From Streptomyces cellulosae (GTDB lineage: Bacteria; Actinomycetota; Actinomycetes; Streptomycetales; Streptomycetaceae): a stretch of 64,000 nucleotides of DNA. A model generated the notes under the pieces. The model worked only from the letters and a program-made list of their open reading frames with translations, was not told the origin of the DNA and made no database searches. A program made the translations under genes and the position numbers. Shown piece after piece: positions 40,707 through 48,860 of the stretch (position 1 is the first letter of the stretch; each line of letters starts with the position of its first letter). The stretch spans positions 62,001 through 126,000 of the forward strand of contig BNBH01000016.1 of NCBI GenBank assembly GCA_014655195.1, in the 5' to 3' direction.

Positions 40707-42911
40707 CTATGCGCCTCCGGCGAGGCCGTGTCCGCGCAGGGACGCCACCCTCCCGTACAGGTCCGCCGCCTCCTTGAGGTGGCCGAGGCGCTCCAGGCAG
40801 TGGGCCTCGTCCTCGCGGGCGGCGAGGGTGTCGGGGTGGTCCGCGCCGAGGATGGGTTCGCGGGCGTCGGCCACCCTGCGGTACTCGGTGAGCGCGTGCG
40901 CCCAGTCGCCCAGCCAGCCCAGCGCGACGGCGACCTCGCGGCGGCTGACCAGGGTGTCCGGGTGCTCGGAGCCGAGCATCCGCTCGCGCAGGGCGGCCAC
41001 CTCGCGGGACTCGCCGAGGGCCTCGGTCCAGCGGCCGAGCCGGCCGAGGCTGACGCCGACGCCGTGCCGGGCGCGCAGCGTCTCGGGATGGTGGGGTCCG
41101 TGCACCCGGGTGCGGTCGACGACGAGGCGGCGGTACACGTCGAGGGCCTGCCCGACGCGGCCGAGCCGGCCGAGGCCGACGCCCACCTCGTGCCGGGCGG
41201 CGAGGGTGTCGGCGTGATCGGGACCGAGGACGCGGGTGCGGATCACGGCGACGTCCCGGTAGGTCTCCAGGGCCTCCTTCCAGCGGCCCAGGCGGCCGAG
41301 GACGTAGGCGACCTCGCAGCGGGTGACGAGGGTGTCGGGATGGTGGGGCCCGAGCACCCGGGCGCGCGCCCCGGCCACCTCGCCCGCCATGGCGTGGGCG
41401 TCCTCCAGCCGGCCGAGTCTGCTGAGGTTGACGGCGAGGTTGTGGCGGCAGCGCAGGGCGTCGGGGTGGTCGGGGCCCGTGGTCCGCTCGCGGGCCTCCA
41501 GCACCGACAGGTACACGCGGTGGGCGTCGGCCGGGCGGCCCAGCTGGGCGAGGACGTACCCCATCTCCTGGCGGGCGGCGAGGGTGTCGGGGTGGTCCGG
41601 TCCGATGACGCGGATACGGGCCCCGGCGACGGCCTTGTAGGCGCGCAGGGCGTCGGCGGGCCGGCCGGTGCGGCTGAGGGTGAACGCCACCTCGTAGCGG
41701 CTGGCGAGGGTGTCCGGGTGGTCCGGGCCGAGGAGGCGCTCGCGTTCGGCGGCGACCTCGCCGTACAGCTCGCCGGCCTCCTCCCAGCGGCCGAGGCGGC
41801 CCAGGCGGAGGGCGGCGTGGTGGCGCTCGGCGAGGGCGGTGAGCACGGTCGGCGAGAGCGTGGGCCGGGGTGCGGCGGCGGAGGCGTGCGGCGCGGCTCC
41901 GGCGACGCGGACGGCGTTCACGCCGCGGCTCCAGGACGGCAGCCGTTCGGGGCGTCCCGCCGCGCCGGCCGTACGTCCCGTCGTCGTCCCGCCCGCGGCA
42001 CCGGAGAGCGCCGGGCGCGCGGGGCCGGAGAGCGCCGGGCGCGCGGGCGGGCCCGGCGTGGACCGCAACTCCTCGACGAGCGCGGCGAGTTCGACGGCGC
42101 TGTCGGGTCGGTCGTCCGGGTCCTTGGCCAGCAGGTCGAGGATGACGCGCTCCAGCCGCTCGGGCAGTTCCGCGCGGTGGCGGCGCGGCGGCCGGGGCGG
42201 GGTGTCGCGGTGGCCGACGAGGATCGCCCAGGCGTCGTCCAGGTCGAACGGCGGCACCCCGGTGGCGATCTCGTAGAGCACACATCCGAAGGAGTACAGG
42301 TCGCTGCGCCGGTCCACCTCCTCCCCGGCGATCTGCTCCGGCGACATGTAGTGCGGGGTGCCCATGGCGACGCCGGTGCCGGTGAGGCGGGAGGTGAAGC
42401 CGATGTCGTGGCCGAGGCGGGCGATACCGAAGTCGCAGATCTTCACCGTGCCGTCGTCGAGGCGCACGATGTTGGCCGGCTTCAGGTCACGGTGCACGAC
42501 GCCCTGGTCGTGGGTGTAGGCGAGGGCGGCGGCGACCTGCGCGGCCACCTCCACGACCTCGACGACGGGCAGCGGATGGTGCTTGTCGTCCTCCAGGAGC
42601 CGGCTGAGGTCACGGCCCTGGAGCAGCTCCATGACCAGGTAGAGCACGCCGTCCGACTCGCCGAAATCGTGCACGACGGTGATCCCGCGGTGCTGCAGCG
42701 AGGCAGCCACCCGCGCCTCGCGGCGGAACCGCTCGCGCAGCGCCCGCCCGGACGACGGGTCGCGCTGCGAGCCGAGCGGGTCGAGGCACTTCACCGCGAC
42801 CTGCCGGCCGAGCGACTCGTCCCGCGCTCTCCAGACCTCCCCCATGCCGCCGCGTCCGATACGGTCCAGCAGCCGGTACCGGCCGCCGATCAGCCTTGTG
42901 CCGTCCCCCAT
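40707..42911 (-). CDS. Ser/Thr protein kinase fused to eight kinesin-light-chain-type TPRs
   Basis: 734 residues. Kinase domain about 11-280: glycine loop IGRGGMGEVW, catalytic Lys in VAVKCLD, HRDLKPANIV, DFGIARLG and the activation segment GTPHYMSPEQ. A Pro/Ala linker with a doubled PARPALSG follows. From about residue 355 come eight repeats of about 42 residues, each with GPDHPDTL or a close variant (GPHHPDTL, GSEHPDTL, GADHPDTL) followed by LGRLGRWEEA-like helices. TPRs likely dock partners. No membrane helix, so the kinase is cytoplasmic. Substrates unknown. Confidence 0.93.
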   Translation of the reverse strand: MGDGTRLIGGRYRLLDRIGRGGMGEVWRARDESLGRQVAVKCLDPLGSQRDPSSGRALRERFRREARVAASLQHRGITVVHDFGESDGVLYLVMELLQGRDLSRLLEDDKHHPLPVVEVVEVAAQVAAALAYTHDQGVVHRDLKPANIVRLDDGTVKICDFGIARLGHDIGFTSRLTGTGVAMGTPHYMSPEQIAGEEVDRRSDLYSFGCVLYEIATGVPPFDLDDAWAILVGHRDTPPRPPRRHRAELPERLERVILDLLAKDPDDRPDSAVELAALVEELRSTPGPPARPALSGPARPALSGAAGGTTTGRTAGAAGRPERLPSWSRGVNAVRVAGAAPHASAAAPRPTLSPTVLTALAERHHAALRLGRLGRWEEAGELYGEVAAERERLLGPDHPDTLASRYEVAFTLSRTGRPADALRAYKAVAGARIRVIGPDHPDTLAARQEMGYVLAQLGRPADAHRVYLSVLEARERTTGPDHPDALRCRHNLAVNLSRLGRLEDAHAMAGEVAGARARVLGPHHPDTLVTRCEVAYVLGRLGRWKEALETYRDVAVIRTRVLGPDHADTLAARHEVGVGLGRLGRVGQALDVYRRLVVDRTRVHGPHHPETLRARHGVGVSLGRLGRWTEALGESREVAALRERMLGSEHPDTLVSRREVAVALGWLGDWAHALTEYRRVADAREPILGADHPDTLAAREDEAHCLERLGHLKEAADLYGRVASLRGHGLAGGA

Positions 42912-43028
42912 GTCCTACGCCGCCCCCGTCGTAGTCCGTCCGGCCTCCCCCTGTCTCGTCCAGTATGGCGACAACTCGCCCGAGTTTGTACGGGGCCGGG
43001 GGCGGCCGGGATGGGGTGGGGCGGTGGG

Positions 43029-43400
43029 TCAGTTGAGGGTGTCGAGGAATTCGGTGCAGGCCCGCGCGCAGGCCCGGCAGGCCTCCGCCGTGCGCTCGGC
43101 GCCGGGATGTCCGTCGAAGACCTGGGCGCTCTCCAGGCACACCTGGCGGCACCACTCGACCTGCATCCGGATGGTGGCCTCGTCGGCCTGGTTCTGCTCG
43201 GACAGCACCCGGCAGGTCGCGTCGCAGACCTCCGCGCACATGATGCCCTTGCGTCGTACGAGTTCCTGGTTCTCGGCGCCGTCGGGGTCCACGAGGCCGG
43301 CCCGGGTCGCGCAGGCCCGGGCGCACTCGGTGCAGGCCTGGGCGCAGGCGAACCGGTCCTCCAGGAACCGGAACAGCTCCTCCTGCGATGTCGTCGTCAC
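43029..43400 (-). CDS. Four-helix copper-binding-type Cys-rich protein (DUF326)
   Basis: 123-residue four-helix bundle with Cys placed on helices: FACAQACTECARACATRAG, MCAEVCDATCRVL, WCRQVCLESAQ and ACRACARACTEF. The repeated C-x3-C-x2-C-x3-C pattern is that of DUF326/Csp-like cytosolic copper-storage proteins. Eleven or more Cys line the core. No signal peptide, so cytosolic. GTG start at 43400 is weakly supported. A copper buffering role follows from the family, not from context. Confidence 0.85.
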   Translation of the reverse strand: MTTTSQEELFRFLEDRFACAQACTECARACATRAGLVDPDGAENQELVRRKGIMCAEVCDATCRVLSEQNQADEATIRMQVEWCRQVCLESAQVFDGHPGAERTAEACRACARACTEFLDTLN

Positions 43401-43537
43401 ACCGCGCGGGTTGCCGCCGTGCGGGGCGTCAAACACGGTCCGTCCCGTCACCGCAAGGGCAGCGCGGCGCCCCGGGGGCGGGTCCGGCGGGGGCATTCTG
43501 GTTCGGGGCGTGGTCCGGGGGTACCCGCGGGGACATG

Positions 43538-43909
43538 ATGAACGCGATGGAGACAGCCGACCTGGCGGCGGGACGCGGTGCCCTGGGCGCCGGTCTGGTG
43601 GTGGCCGGGATCGTGGTCCTGGCCCTGCTGATCGGCATGTTCCTGCTCGGCAGCCGCAAGGTGCGCGGCAACGAATCACGGCGGCCCCGGCCCGACGAGC
43701 AGCCCCGGATGCCCGAGGGCGGTCCGGTCCGCGAGGTGCAGGAGCACCGTGAGCCGGAGGCGATGCCCCGGACCGACGAGCGGCTGACCCCGCACGAGCT
43801 GAAGGGCCACGGCAACGCCGGCACCCGCACCGGCGCCGCGGAGGGTCGCCCGCGCTGGGACGAGGGCGGCAGCGGGGGCTTCGGCAGCGGCGGGCCCGGC
43901 GCCCACTGA
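43538..43909 (+). CDS. DUF6479 small membrane protein
   Basis: 123-residue protein with one hydrophobic helix (GALGAGLVVAGIVVLALLIG) near the N-terminus, then a basic stretch LGSRKVRGNE and a long acidic/polar tail ending in Gly-rich GGSGGFGSGGPG. Family DUF6479, no known function. Three ATG codons lie close together at 43535, 43538 and 43547; GGGGAC precedes. A T-run terminator follows. Confidence 0.8.
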   Translation: MNAMETADLAAGRGALGAGLVVAGIVVLALLIGMFLLGSRKVRGNESRRPRPDEQPRMPEGGPVREVQEHREPEAMPRTDERLTPHELKGHGNAGTRTGAAEGRPRWDEGGSGGFGSGGPGAH

Positions 43910-43915
43910 CCCACG

Positions 43916-43946
43916 GACGGCCCCTGCGATCGCCGGGGCCGTTTTC
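43916..43946 (+). terminator. Intrinsic terminator after DUF6479 gene
   Basis: ACGGCCCC (43917-43924) pairs with GGGGCCGT (43935-43942), directly followed by TTT: one of few hairpins here with a T-run. Confidence 0.8.
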
Positions 43947-43998
43947 GTGTCACCGGGGCTGTCGCCGCACGGGCCGCCGCCGTGTCGACGCTGTCGCG

Positions 43999-44508
43999 TC
44001 AGACGGCCCCTCCCCGCGCGACCGGCCCGTTCGGCACGAAGCCGAGGTCGACCGGGGCGGCCGGAGCGCCCTGCCTCCGCACCCCGGCCAGCAGTTCCGG
44101 CAGCTGCGGCGGCCACAACGGCTCGTGTTCGGCGGCGAGTTCGGCCGGCGACCACCACCGCCACCGCTCGATCTTGTCCTCCGCGTGCGCGGCCGTGAGG
44201 TCACCGGCCGGTTCACGGCGCGGGGCGTACGCGAGGTAGATGTGCTCGTGCTGGCGGACGGGCACCCCGGCGCGGGTGAAGTCGTGCTCCCACAGACACA
44301 GCACGACGTCCTCGATCACGAGGTCGGTCCACCCGGTCTCCTCCCGCACCTCCCGTTCGGCGGCCTCCAGCGGTGACTCGCCCTGTTCCATGCCGCCGCC
44401 GGGCATCGCCCAGTGCACGCCGACCTCGGGGTTGTCGTAGCGGAACATGAAGACGGATCCGGCGGGGTCCAGCACCGCCACGCGTGCTGCTCGTCTGGGT
44501 GTGCGCAT
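43999..44508 (-). CDS. NUDIX hydrolase
   Basis: 169-residue NUDIX enzyme. The Nudix box GGGMEQGESPLEAAEREVRE continues with ETGW, matching G-x5-E-x7-R-E-U-x-E-E-x-G-U exactly. N-terminal MRTPRRAARVAVLDPAGSVF precedes the first strand. Such enzymes hydrolyse nucleoside diphosphates linked to another moiety; substrate unresolved. Divergent from the ECF sigma gene with 143 bp between starts. Confidence 0.93.
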   Translation of the reverse strand: MRTPRRAARVAVLDPAGSVFMFRYDNPEVGVHWAMPGGGMEQGESPLEAAEREVREETGWTDLVIEDVVLCLWEHDFTRAGVPVRQHEHIYLAYAPRREPAGDLTAAHAEDKIERWRWWSPAELAAEHEPLWPPQLPELLAGVRRQGAPAAPVDLGFVPNGPVARGGAV

Positions 44509-44651
44509 CGGATCAGCCTGACAGTGCCCCCGGGCACTGTCATTCGCGTTTCCGGACGTGAGGCGGGTCACAGCACTTTGCTGCAGCGTTTCCCCCTGCC
44601 CAGTGCCTTCTTCAAGGTGCAAGGGCTTGTACGGACACGGGGCGGTAAGGG

Positions 44652-45158
44652 ATGCAGCGGTTTCGGGCCGACGGCTTCGACGAGTTCGTGGCCGCCCGCT
44701 GGTCGGCGCTGCTGCATGTCGCGCGTCTGCTCACCGGCGGCGACCGCCAGCGCGCCGAGGATTTGGTGCAGGAGTCCCTGGTGAAGCTGTGGTTCGCCTG
44801 GCCGAAGGTCGCCGAGCAGGCGCCGGAGGCGTACGTCCGTCAGGTGCTGGTGCGGCTGGCCGCCCGCTCGGCCCGCCGGCGCTGGTGGGGTGAACGCCCG
44901 GTGGGCGAGCTGCCCGACCGGCCCGGGCCGGGTGACGTCTCCGCGGCCGTCGCCGAACGTTCCCGCCTCGAGGCGGCGCTGGCCCTGCTGACGCCCCGTC
45001 AACGGGCCGCCGTGGTGCTGCGGTACTACGAGGACCTGCCCGAGGGCCAGGTGGCGCAGGCCCTCGGGTGTCCCGTGGGCACGGCCCGCTCCCACGCGTC
45101 GCGCGGTGTGGCGCGGCTGCGGGAGATCCTGTCCGACTCCGCCCGGCCCGTGAAGTGA
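44652..45158 (+). CDS. SigE-family ECF RNA polymerase sigma factor
   Basis: 168-residue ECF sigma factor of the actinobacterial SigE/ECF41-neighbour type with short linker. Region 2: DEFVAARWSALLHVARLL and RAEDLVQESLVKLW. Region 4: LTPRQRAAVVLRYYEDLPEG and ALGCPVGTARSHASRGVARL. A small partner gene follows 11 bp downstream. The gene lies after a region containing the sequence AAGGTGCAAGGG. The name SigE refers to a family of 50-type sigma factors, not to the S. coelicolor cell-envelope SigE. Confidence 0.9.
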   Translation: MQRFRADGFDEFVAARWSALLHVARLLTGGDRQRAEDLVQESLVKLWFAWPKVAEQAPEAYVRQVLVRLAARSARRRWWGERPVGELPDRPGPGDVSAAVAERSRLEAALALLTPRQRAAVVLRYYEDLPEGQVAQALGCPVGTARSHASRGVARLREILSDSARPVK

Positions 45159-45169
45159 GGGGAGCAGCG

Positions 45170-45649
45170 ATGGACGACTTCGAGCGCGAGCTGACACGCA
45201 TGATGCGCGAGGGCCGGGCGCACACCCCCTTCGCCCCGGGGCACCGCGCGCGCCTGTACGACGGCATCCGGGTCCGCCGCCGGACGCGGGTCCTGGTGCG
45301 GGCGGGCGGTTCCGCCCTCGCGGTGGCCGGGCTGAGCGTCGGTCTGGCGTTCCTGCCCCAGCTCGGCTCCGGGCCCGCGCCCGCCGACCTGCCGCTGCCC
45401 GCGACCGGGTCGACGGCTCCCCCGCGCTCCGGCGGACCCACCGGCACCGCGGAGCCGAGCACGTCGGCGCCGCCGACGAGCAGTTCGGACTCCAGTACGC
45501 CGGGCGGCGACTCCCCCGTGGGGACGACCGAACCGGCCACGACGGACGCCGGCTCGACGGCCTCCGGCTCCGCGTCGGACACGACGGAGTCGGGCACCTC
45601 CGAACCCGGCCACGACGGCACCCCGACCTACCCGCCGCCCGGCGGATGA
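45170..45649 (+). CDS. Putative membrane anti-sigma-type partner of the ECF factor
   Basis: 159 residues. N-terminal 45 residues are charged cytoplasmic (MDDFERELTRMMREGRAHTP), then one hydrophobic helix (AGGSALAVAGLSVGLAFLP), then a Ser/Thr/Pro-rich external region of about 95 residues. Start follows the sigma stop by 11 bp with GAGGGGAG upstream. The layout (cytoplasmic domain, single helix, external tail) and co-transcription suggest an anti-sigma-like regulator, but the zinc anti-sigma motif is not seen, so this is inference. Confidence 0.8.
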   Translation: MDDFERELTRMMREGRAHTPFAPGHRARLYDGIRVRRRTRVLVRAGGSALAVAGLSVGLAFLPQLGSGPAPADLPLPATGSTAPPRSGGPTGTAEPSTSAPPTSSSDSSTPGGDSPVGTTEPATTDAGSTASGSASDTTESGTSEPGHDGTPTYPPPGG

Positions 45650-45792
45650 CGCCGCACGGGCGGCCGTAGCCCCGCCCCTCCCGTCCCCCTGCCTCCCGCG
45701 CCTCGGGCCACCCGACCGGCGTGTTTGGCATGCCCATACCAATCCTTCGGCCCACCCCTCGACCCCAGGCGTACGCCGGAAAGGGACCCGCC

Positions 45793-47031
45793 ATGAGAAC
45801 CGCCCGGCGGCCCGCACCGCCCCTTGATCCCGGGCATCCCCGCCCCGAGCCCGTCCTGGAGGTGGTCGTGCCCGTGCACAACGAGGAGCGCGACCTCGAA
45901 CCCTGCGTCCGGCGGCTGCACGCGCACCTCGCGGAGACCTTCCCGTACCCGTTCCGGATCACGGTCGCCGACAACGCCAGCACCGACCGGACCCCGTGGA
46001 TCGCCGCCCGACTGGCCGGGGAACTCCCCGGCACCCAGTGGGTGCGGCTGGAGGAGAAGGGACGCGGGCGCGCGCTGCACACCGCCTGGTCCCGCTCCCC
46101 CGCCGCCGTGCTGGCGTATCTCGACGTGGACCTGTCCACCGACCTCGCGGCGCTGCTGCCGCTGGTCGCGCCGCTGATGTCCGGCCACTCGGACCTGGCG
46201 ATCGGCACGCGGCTCGCGCGGGGCTCCCGGGTGGTGCGCGGGCCGAGGCGGGAGATCATCTCCCGGTGTTACAACGGGCTGCTGCGCGGCACGCTCTCCG
46301 TGGGGTTCACCGACGCGCAGTGCGGTTTCAAGGCGGTCCGGCGGGAGGTGGCGGAGCGGCTGCTGCCGCTGGTGGAGGACCGGGAGTGGTTCTTCGACAC
46401 GGAGCTGCTGGTGATCGCCGAGCGGGCCGGGCTGCGCATCCACGAGGTGCCGGTGGACTGGGTGGACGACCCCGACAGCCGGGTGGACCTGCTCCCCACG
46501 GCGCTCGCCGACCTGCGCGGCATGGCCCGGCTGGGGCGGGCGCTGGCACGCGGGCGGCTGCCGCTGGCCGCGCTGGGCAGCGCCGGGACGACGGTCGCGT
46601 CCGTCGCGGTCCGGCCGCCCGGCCGGCTCGCCCAGTTGCTACGTTTCGCCGCCGTCGGCGCCGCCGGCACGCTGCTGCACCTCGCGCTGTACGTCCTGCT
46701 GCGGCCGGCCGCCGGGTCCCAGGCGGGCAACGCGCTCGCCCTCCTGCTGTGCACCGTCCTCAACACCGCGGCCAACCGGCGCTTCACCTTCGGCGTGCGC
46801 GGACGCACGGGGCTGCCCTTCCATCACCTCGGCGGCCTGGTGGCTCTGCTGGCCGGTCTCGCCCTCACCTCCGGCGCGCTGGCCGTCCTCCATCACACCG
46901 CCCCCGGCGCGGGTCCTGGTGCCGAACTGCCGGTGCTGGTCGGCGCGAACCTCGCCGCGGCCCTGCTCCGCTTCCGCCTCCTGCGCGCCTGGGTCCTCCC
47001 CGCCCGCACGACAGAGACCACCGCCTCATGA
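45793..47031 (+). CDS. Glycosyltransferase family 2 (polyprenyl-phosphate type) fused to GtrA domain
   Basis: 412 residues. Residues about 20-255 are a GT2 catalytic domain like dolichol-phosphate mannosyltransferase: VVVPVHNEERDLEPCV, ADNASTDRTP, YLDVDLSTD (DxD) and GTRLARGSRV, then QCGFKAVRR. Residues about 280-400 form a GtrA-like domain with four membrane helices (LLRFAAVGAAGTLLHLALYV; core AAVGAAGTLLHLALY). It likely makes and flips a polyprenyl-phosphate sugar. The next gene overlaps by 4 bp and is probably the glycosyltransferase using that lipid-linked sugar. Confidence 0.92.
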   Translation: MRTARRPAPPLDPGHPRPEPVLEVVVPVHNEERDLEPCVRRLHAHLAETFPYPFRITVADNASTDRTPWIAARLAGELPGTQWVRLEEKGRGRALHTAWSRSPAAVLAYLDVDLSTDLAALLPLVAPLMSGHSDLAIGTRLARGSRVVRGPRREIISRCYNGLLRGTLSVGFTDAQCGFKAVRREVAERLLPLVEDREWFFDTELLVIAERAGLRIHEVPVDWVDDPDSRVDLLPTALADLRGMARLGRALARGRLPLAALGSAGTTVASVAVRPPGRLAQLLRFAAVGAAGTLLHLALYVLLRPAAGSQAGNALALLLCTVLNTAANRRFTFGVRGRTGLPFHHLGGLVALLAGLALTSGALAVLHHTAPGAGPGAELPVLVGANLAAALLRFRLLRAWVLPARTTETTAS

Positions 47032-48278
47032 GCAGCCCGACGATCTCCCGCCCCGGACCGACGGCCTCCGCGCCGCCCGCGCCCGGCCCGCGTGAGCGGC
47101 TGCGCCGCCTCGCCGCCCGCATCGGACCCGTCCTCGCCGTCTACGGCGTGCTCAAGCTGGCGGGCTTCACCGTCTTCCTGGTGCTCCTGGACTCGGCCGG
47201 CGACTTCCGGGAGAAGCACCCCCGGTTCGGCGGCGGGGCGCATCCGTGGAACGTGCTGGGGAGCTGGGACGGCTGGTGGTACCAGCAGATCGCGCTGCAC
47301 GGCTACGACCCCGCCCTGGAGCCGGTCCCCGGTGCGACCGGGATGATCACGCTGCAGGGCAACTCGGCGGCGTTCTTCCCGCTGTACCCGGCGCTGATGC
47401 GGCTGGTCTCGGAGGTCACCGGGCTCGGCCCGTACGGCGCGGGGATGGCCGTGTCCGTGGTGTGCTCGTTCGTCGCCGCGCTCGGCATCCACGCGGTGAC
47501 CGCGCATCTGGGCGGGCGCCGGGCCGGGCTGGTCGCCGTCGGGCTGTGGGCGGTGTGGCCGGGATCGGGCACGGAGTGGGCGGTGTACTCCGAGTCGCTG
47601 TACACGGCGCTGGCCGCCTGGGCGTGCTGGGCCGTGATCACCCGCCGCTGGGCGCTCGCCGGGGTGCTGGTCTTCGCCGCCGGGCTGACCCGGCCGACGG
47701 CGTTCGCCCTGGTCGCGGCGCTGGCCGTCGCGGGGGCGGTCGCGGTGGTGCGGCGGCGGGAGGACTGGCGGCAGCCGCTGGCCGCCGTGGCGATCGCCCC
47801 GCTGGGCACGGCCGGCTATCTGGCGTGGGTGGGGTACCGGATGGACGACTGGGGCGGTTACACGAAGCTCCAGGAGGGCGCCTGGGGCCACACCTTCGAC
47901 TACGGGCGGCACAGCCTCGACGTGCTGACGTCCGTGCCGGTGGGGCACTTCGACTACCTGTTCGCCATGCCGATGGAGGACGTCATCGGAGTCGGGGTGG
48001 TGCTGCTGGTGCCGGTGCTGACCGTGCTGCTGGTGCGGCTGCGTCCGCCGTCCGTGCTGGTGGTCTACACGGTGCTGTCGTATCTGACGGTGATGGGCAC
48101 GCAGCAGTACTTCGGCAACGTCTCGCGCTATCTGCTGCCGCTGTTCCCACTGTTCGTGCCGCTCGCCCTGGCCATGCGGCGGCTGAGCGGACCCGTGCTG
48201 GCCGCGGTGCTGGGCACGGCGGCGCTGGCGTCGGGGTCCTACGCGGGGTACGTGCTGTTCGAACTGGGCGTCCCCTAG
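47028..48278 (+). CDS. Polytopic membrane glycosyltransferase (PIG-V/mannosyltransferase-like)
   Basis: 416 residues with about ten membrane helices. Motifs fit GT-C enzymes: SWDGWWYQQIALHGYDP, which carries an Asp in the first external loop, and FFPLYPALMR, both seen in PIG-V and actinobacterial mannosyltransferases. Overlaps the GT2-GtrA gene by ATGA, so translation is coupled. Together they may decorate a wall polymer or protein using lipid-linked sugar. The last 15 codons are duplicated just downstream (see repeat). Confidence 0.9.
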   Translation: MSSPTISRPGPTASAPPAPGPRERLRRLAARIGPVLAVYGVLKLAGFTVFLVLLDSAGDFREKHPRFGGGAHPWNVLGSWDGWWYQQIALHGYDPALEPVPGATGMITLQGNSAAFFPLYPALMRLVSEVTGLGPYGAGMAVSVVCSFVAALGIHAVTAHLGGRRAGLVAVGLWAVWPGSGTEWAVYSESLYTALAAWACWAVITRRWALAGVLVFAAGLTRPTAFALVAALAVAGAVAVVRRREDWRQPLAAVAIAPLGTAGYLAWVGYRMDDWGGYTKLQEGAWGHTFDYGRHSLDVLTSVPVGHFDYLFAMPMEDVIGVGVVLLVPVLTVLLVRLRPPSVLVVYTVLSYLTVMGTQQYFGNVSRYLLPLFPLFVPLALAMRRLSGPVLAAVLGTAALASGSYAGYVLFELGVP

Positions 48279-48341
48279 CCCACCGCTCGGGGTCCTACGC
48301 GGGGTACGTGCTGTTCGAACTGGGCGTCCCCTAGCCCACCG
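48231..48341. repeat. 55-bp tandem duplication of the gene tail
   Basis: 48231-48285 is repeated exactly at 48287-48341 (period 56 bp). Each copy encodes GSYAGYVLFELGVP and stop. The first copy ends the membrane glycosyltransferase; the second is untranslated because the stop precedes it. Confidence 0.95.
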
Positions 48342-48397
48342 GGTGGGCGGCGGGCCCGCGCAGTACTCTGAGGGCAGCCGGCCACCGGGAGCTTTCC

Positions 48398-48784
48398 ATG
48401 TGGGGACGCAGGAAGCACGCACGTCGATCCGTCGCCGCCGTACCGGAGTTGTGCGACCTCTGCGGGAGGACGTTCCCCCCGGAGGAGGCGGTGTGCGGTC
48501 ATGTGGCCGACTCCTCGGCCATGAACCCCGACGACCCGCTGCACGACGGTCTGCGCCGCGTCACCGCGTGCTGCGAGGCCCATCTGGAGGCGGTCCGCGC
48601 GGCCTACCGGGAGCGGCCCTTCGTGCAGGAGGAGCTCTGGGCGGGCAAGATCGGCCGGGTGCTGACGTCCGGCCGCCCGGTGCTCACGATGACGGAGCTG
48701 GCGTGTCGTACGGGCCTGGACGAGCCCGACATCCGCAGGGCCATCGCCTGGCACAACGAGCGGCGTCGGCACCTGGACGGGTGA
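48398..48784 (+). CDS. Conserved hypothetical protein with Cys pairs
   Basis: 128 residues. CDLCGRTFPPEEAVCGH near residue 19-35 and TACCEAH near residue 57 suggest zinc binding. The C-terminal part, MTELACRTGLDEPDIRRAIAWHNERRRH, resembles a helix-turn-helix-like region but is too short to be called a regulator. ATG has GGGAG upstream. I know no function. It is preceded by the duplicated tail and followed by a long terminator hairpin. Confidence 0.8.
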   Translation: MWGRRKHARRSVAAVPELCDLCGRTFPPEEAVCGHVADSSAMNPDDPLHDGLRRVTACCEAHLEAVRAAYRERPFVQEELWAGKIGRVLTSGRPVLTMTELACRTGLDEPDIRRAIAWHNERRRHLDG

Positions 48785-48801
48785 CAGCCCCGCGCACATG
48801 A

Positions 48802-48841
48802 CCGCGGCCCCGGCCGGACAGGTGTCCGGCCGGGGCCGCGG
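48802..48841. terminator. Bidirectional terminator
   Basis: CCGCGGCCCCGGCCGGACA (48802-48820) pairs with TGTCCGGCCGGGGCCGCGG (48823-48841); 2-base spacer. Between convergent genes. Confidence 0.85.
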
Positions 48842-48860
48842 GGTGTCACGGGACCGGGGG

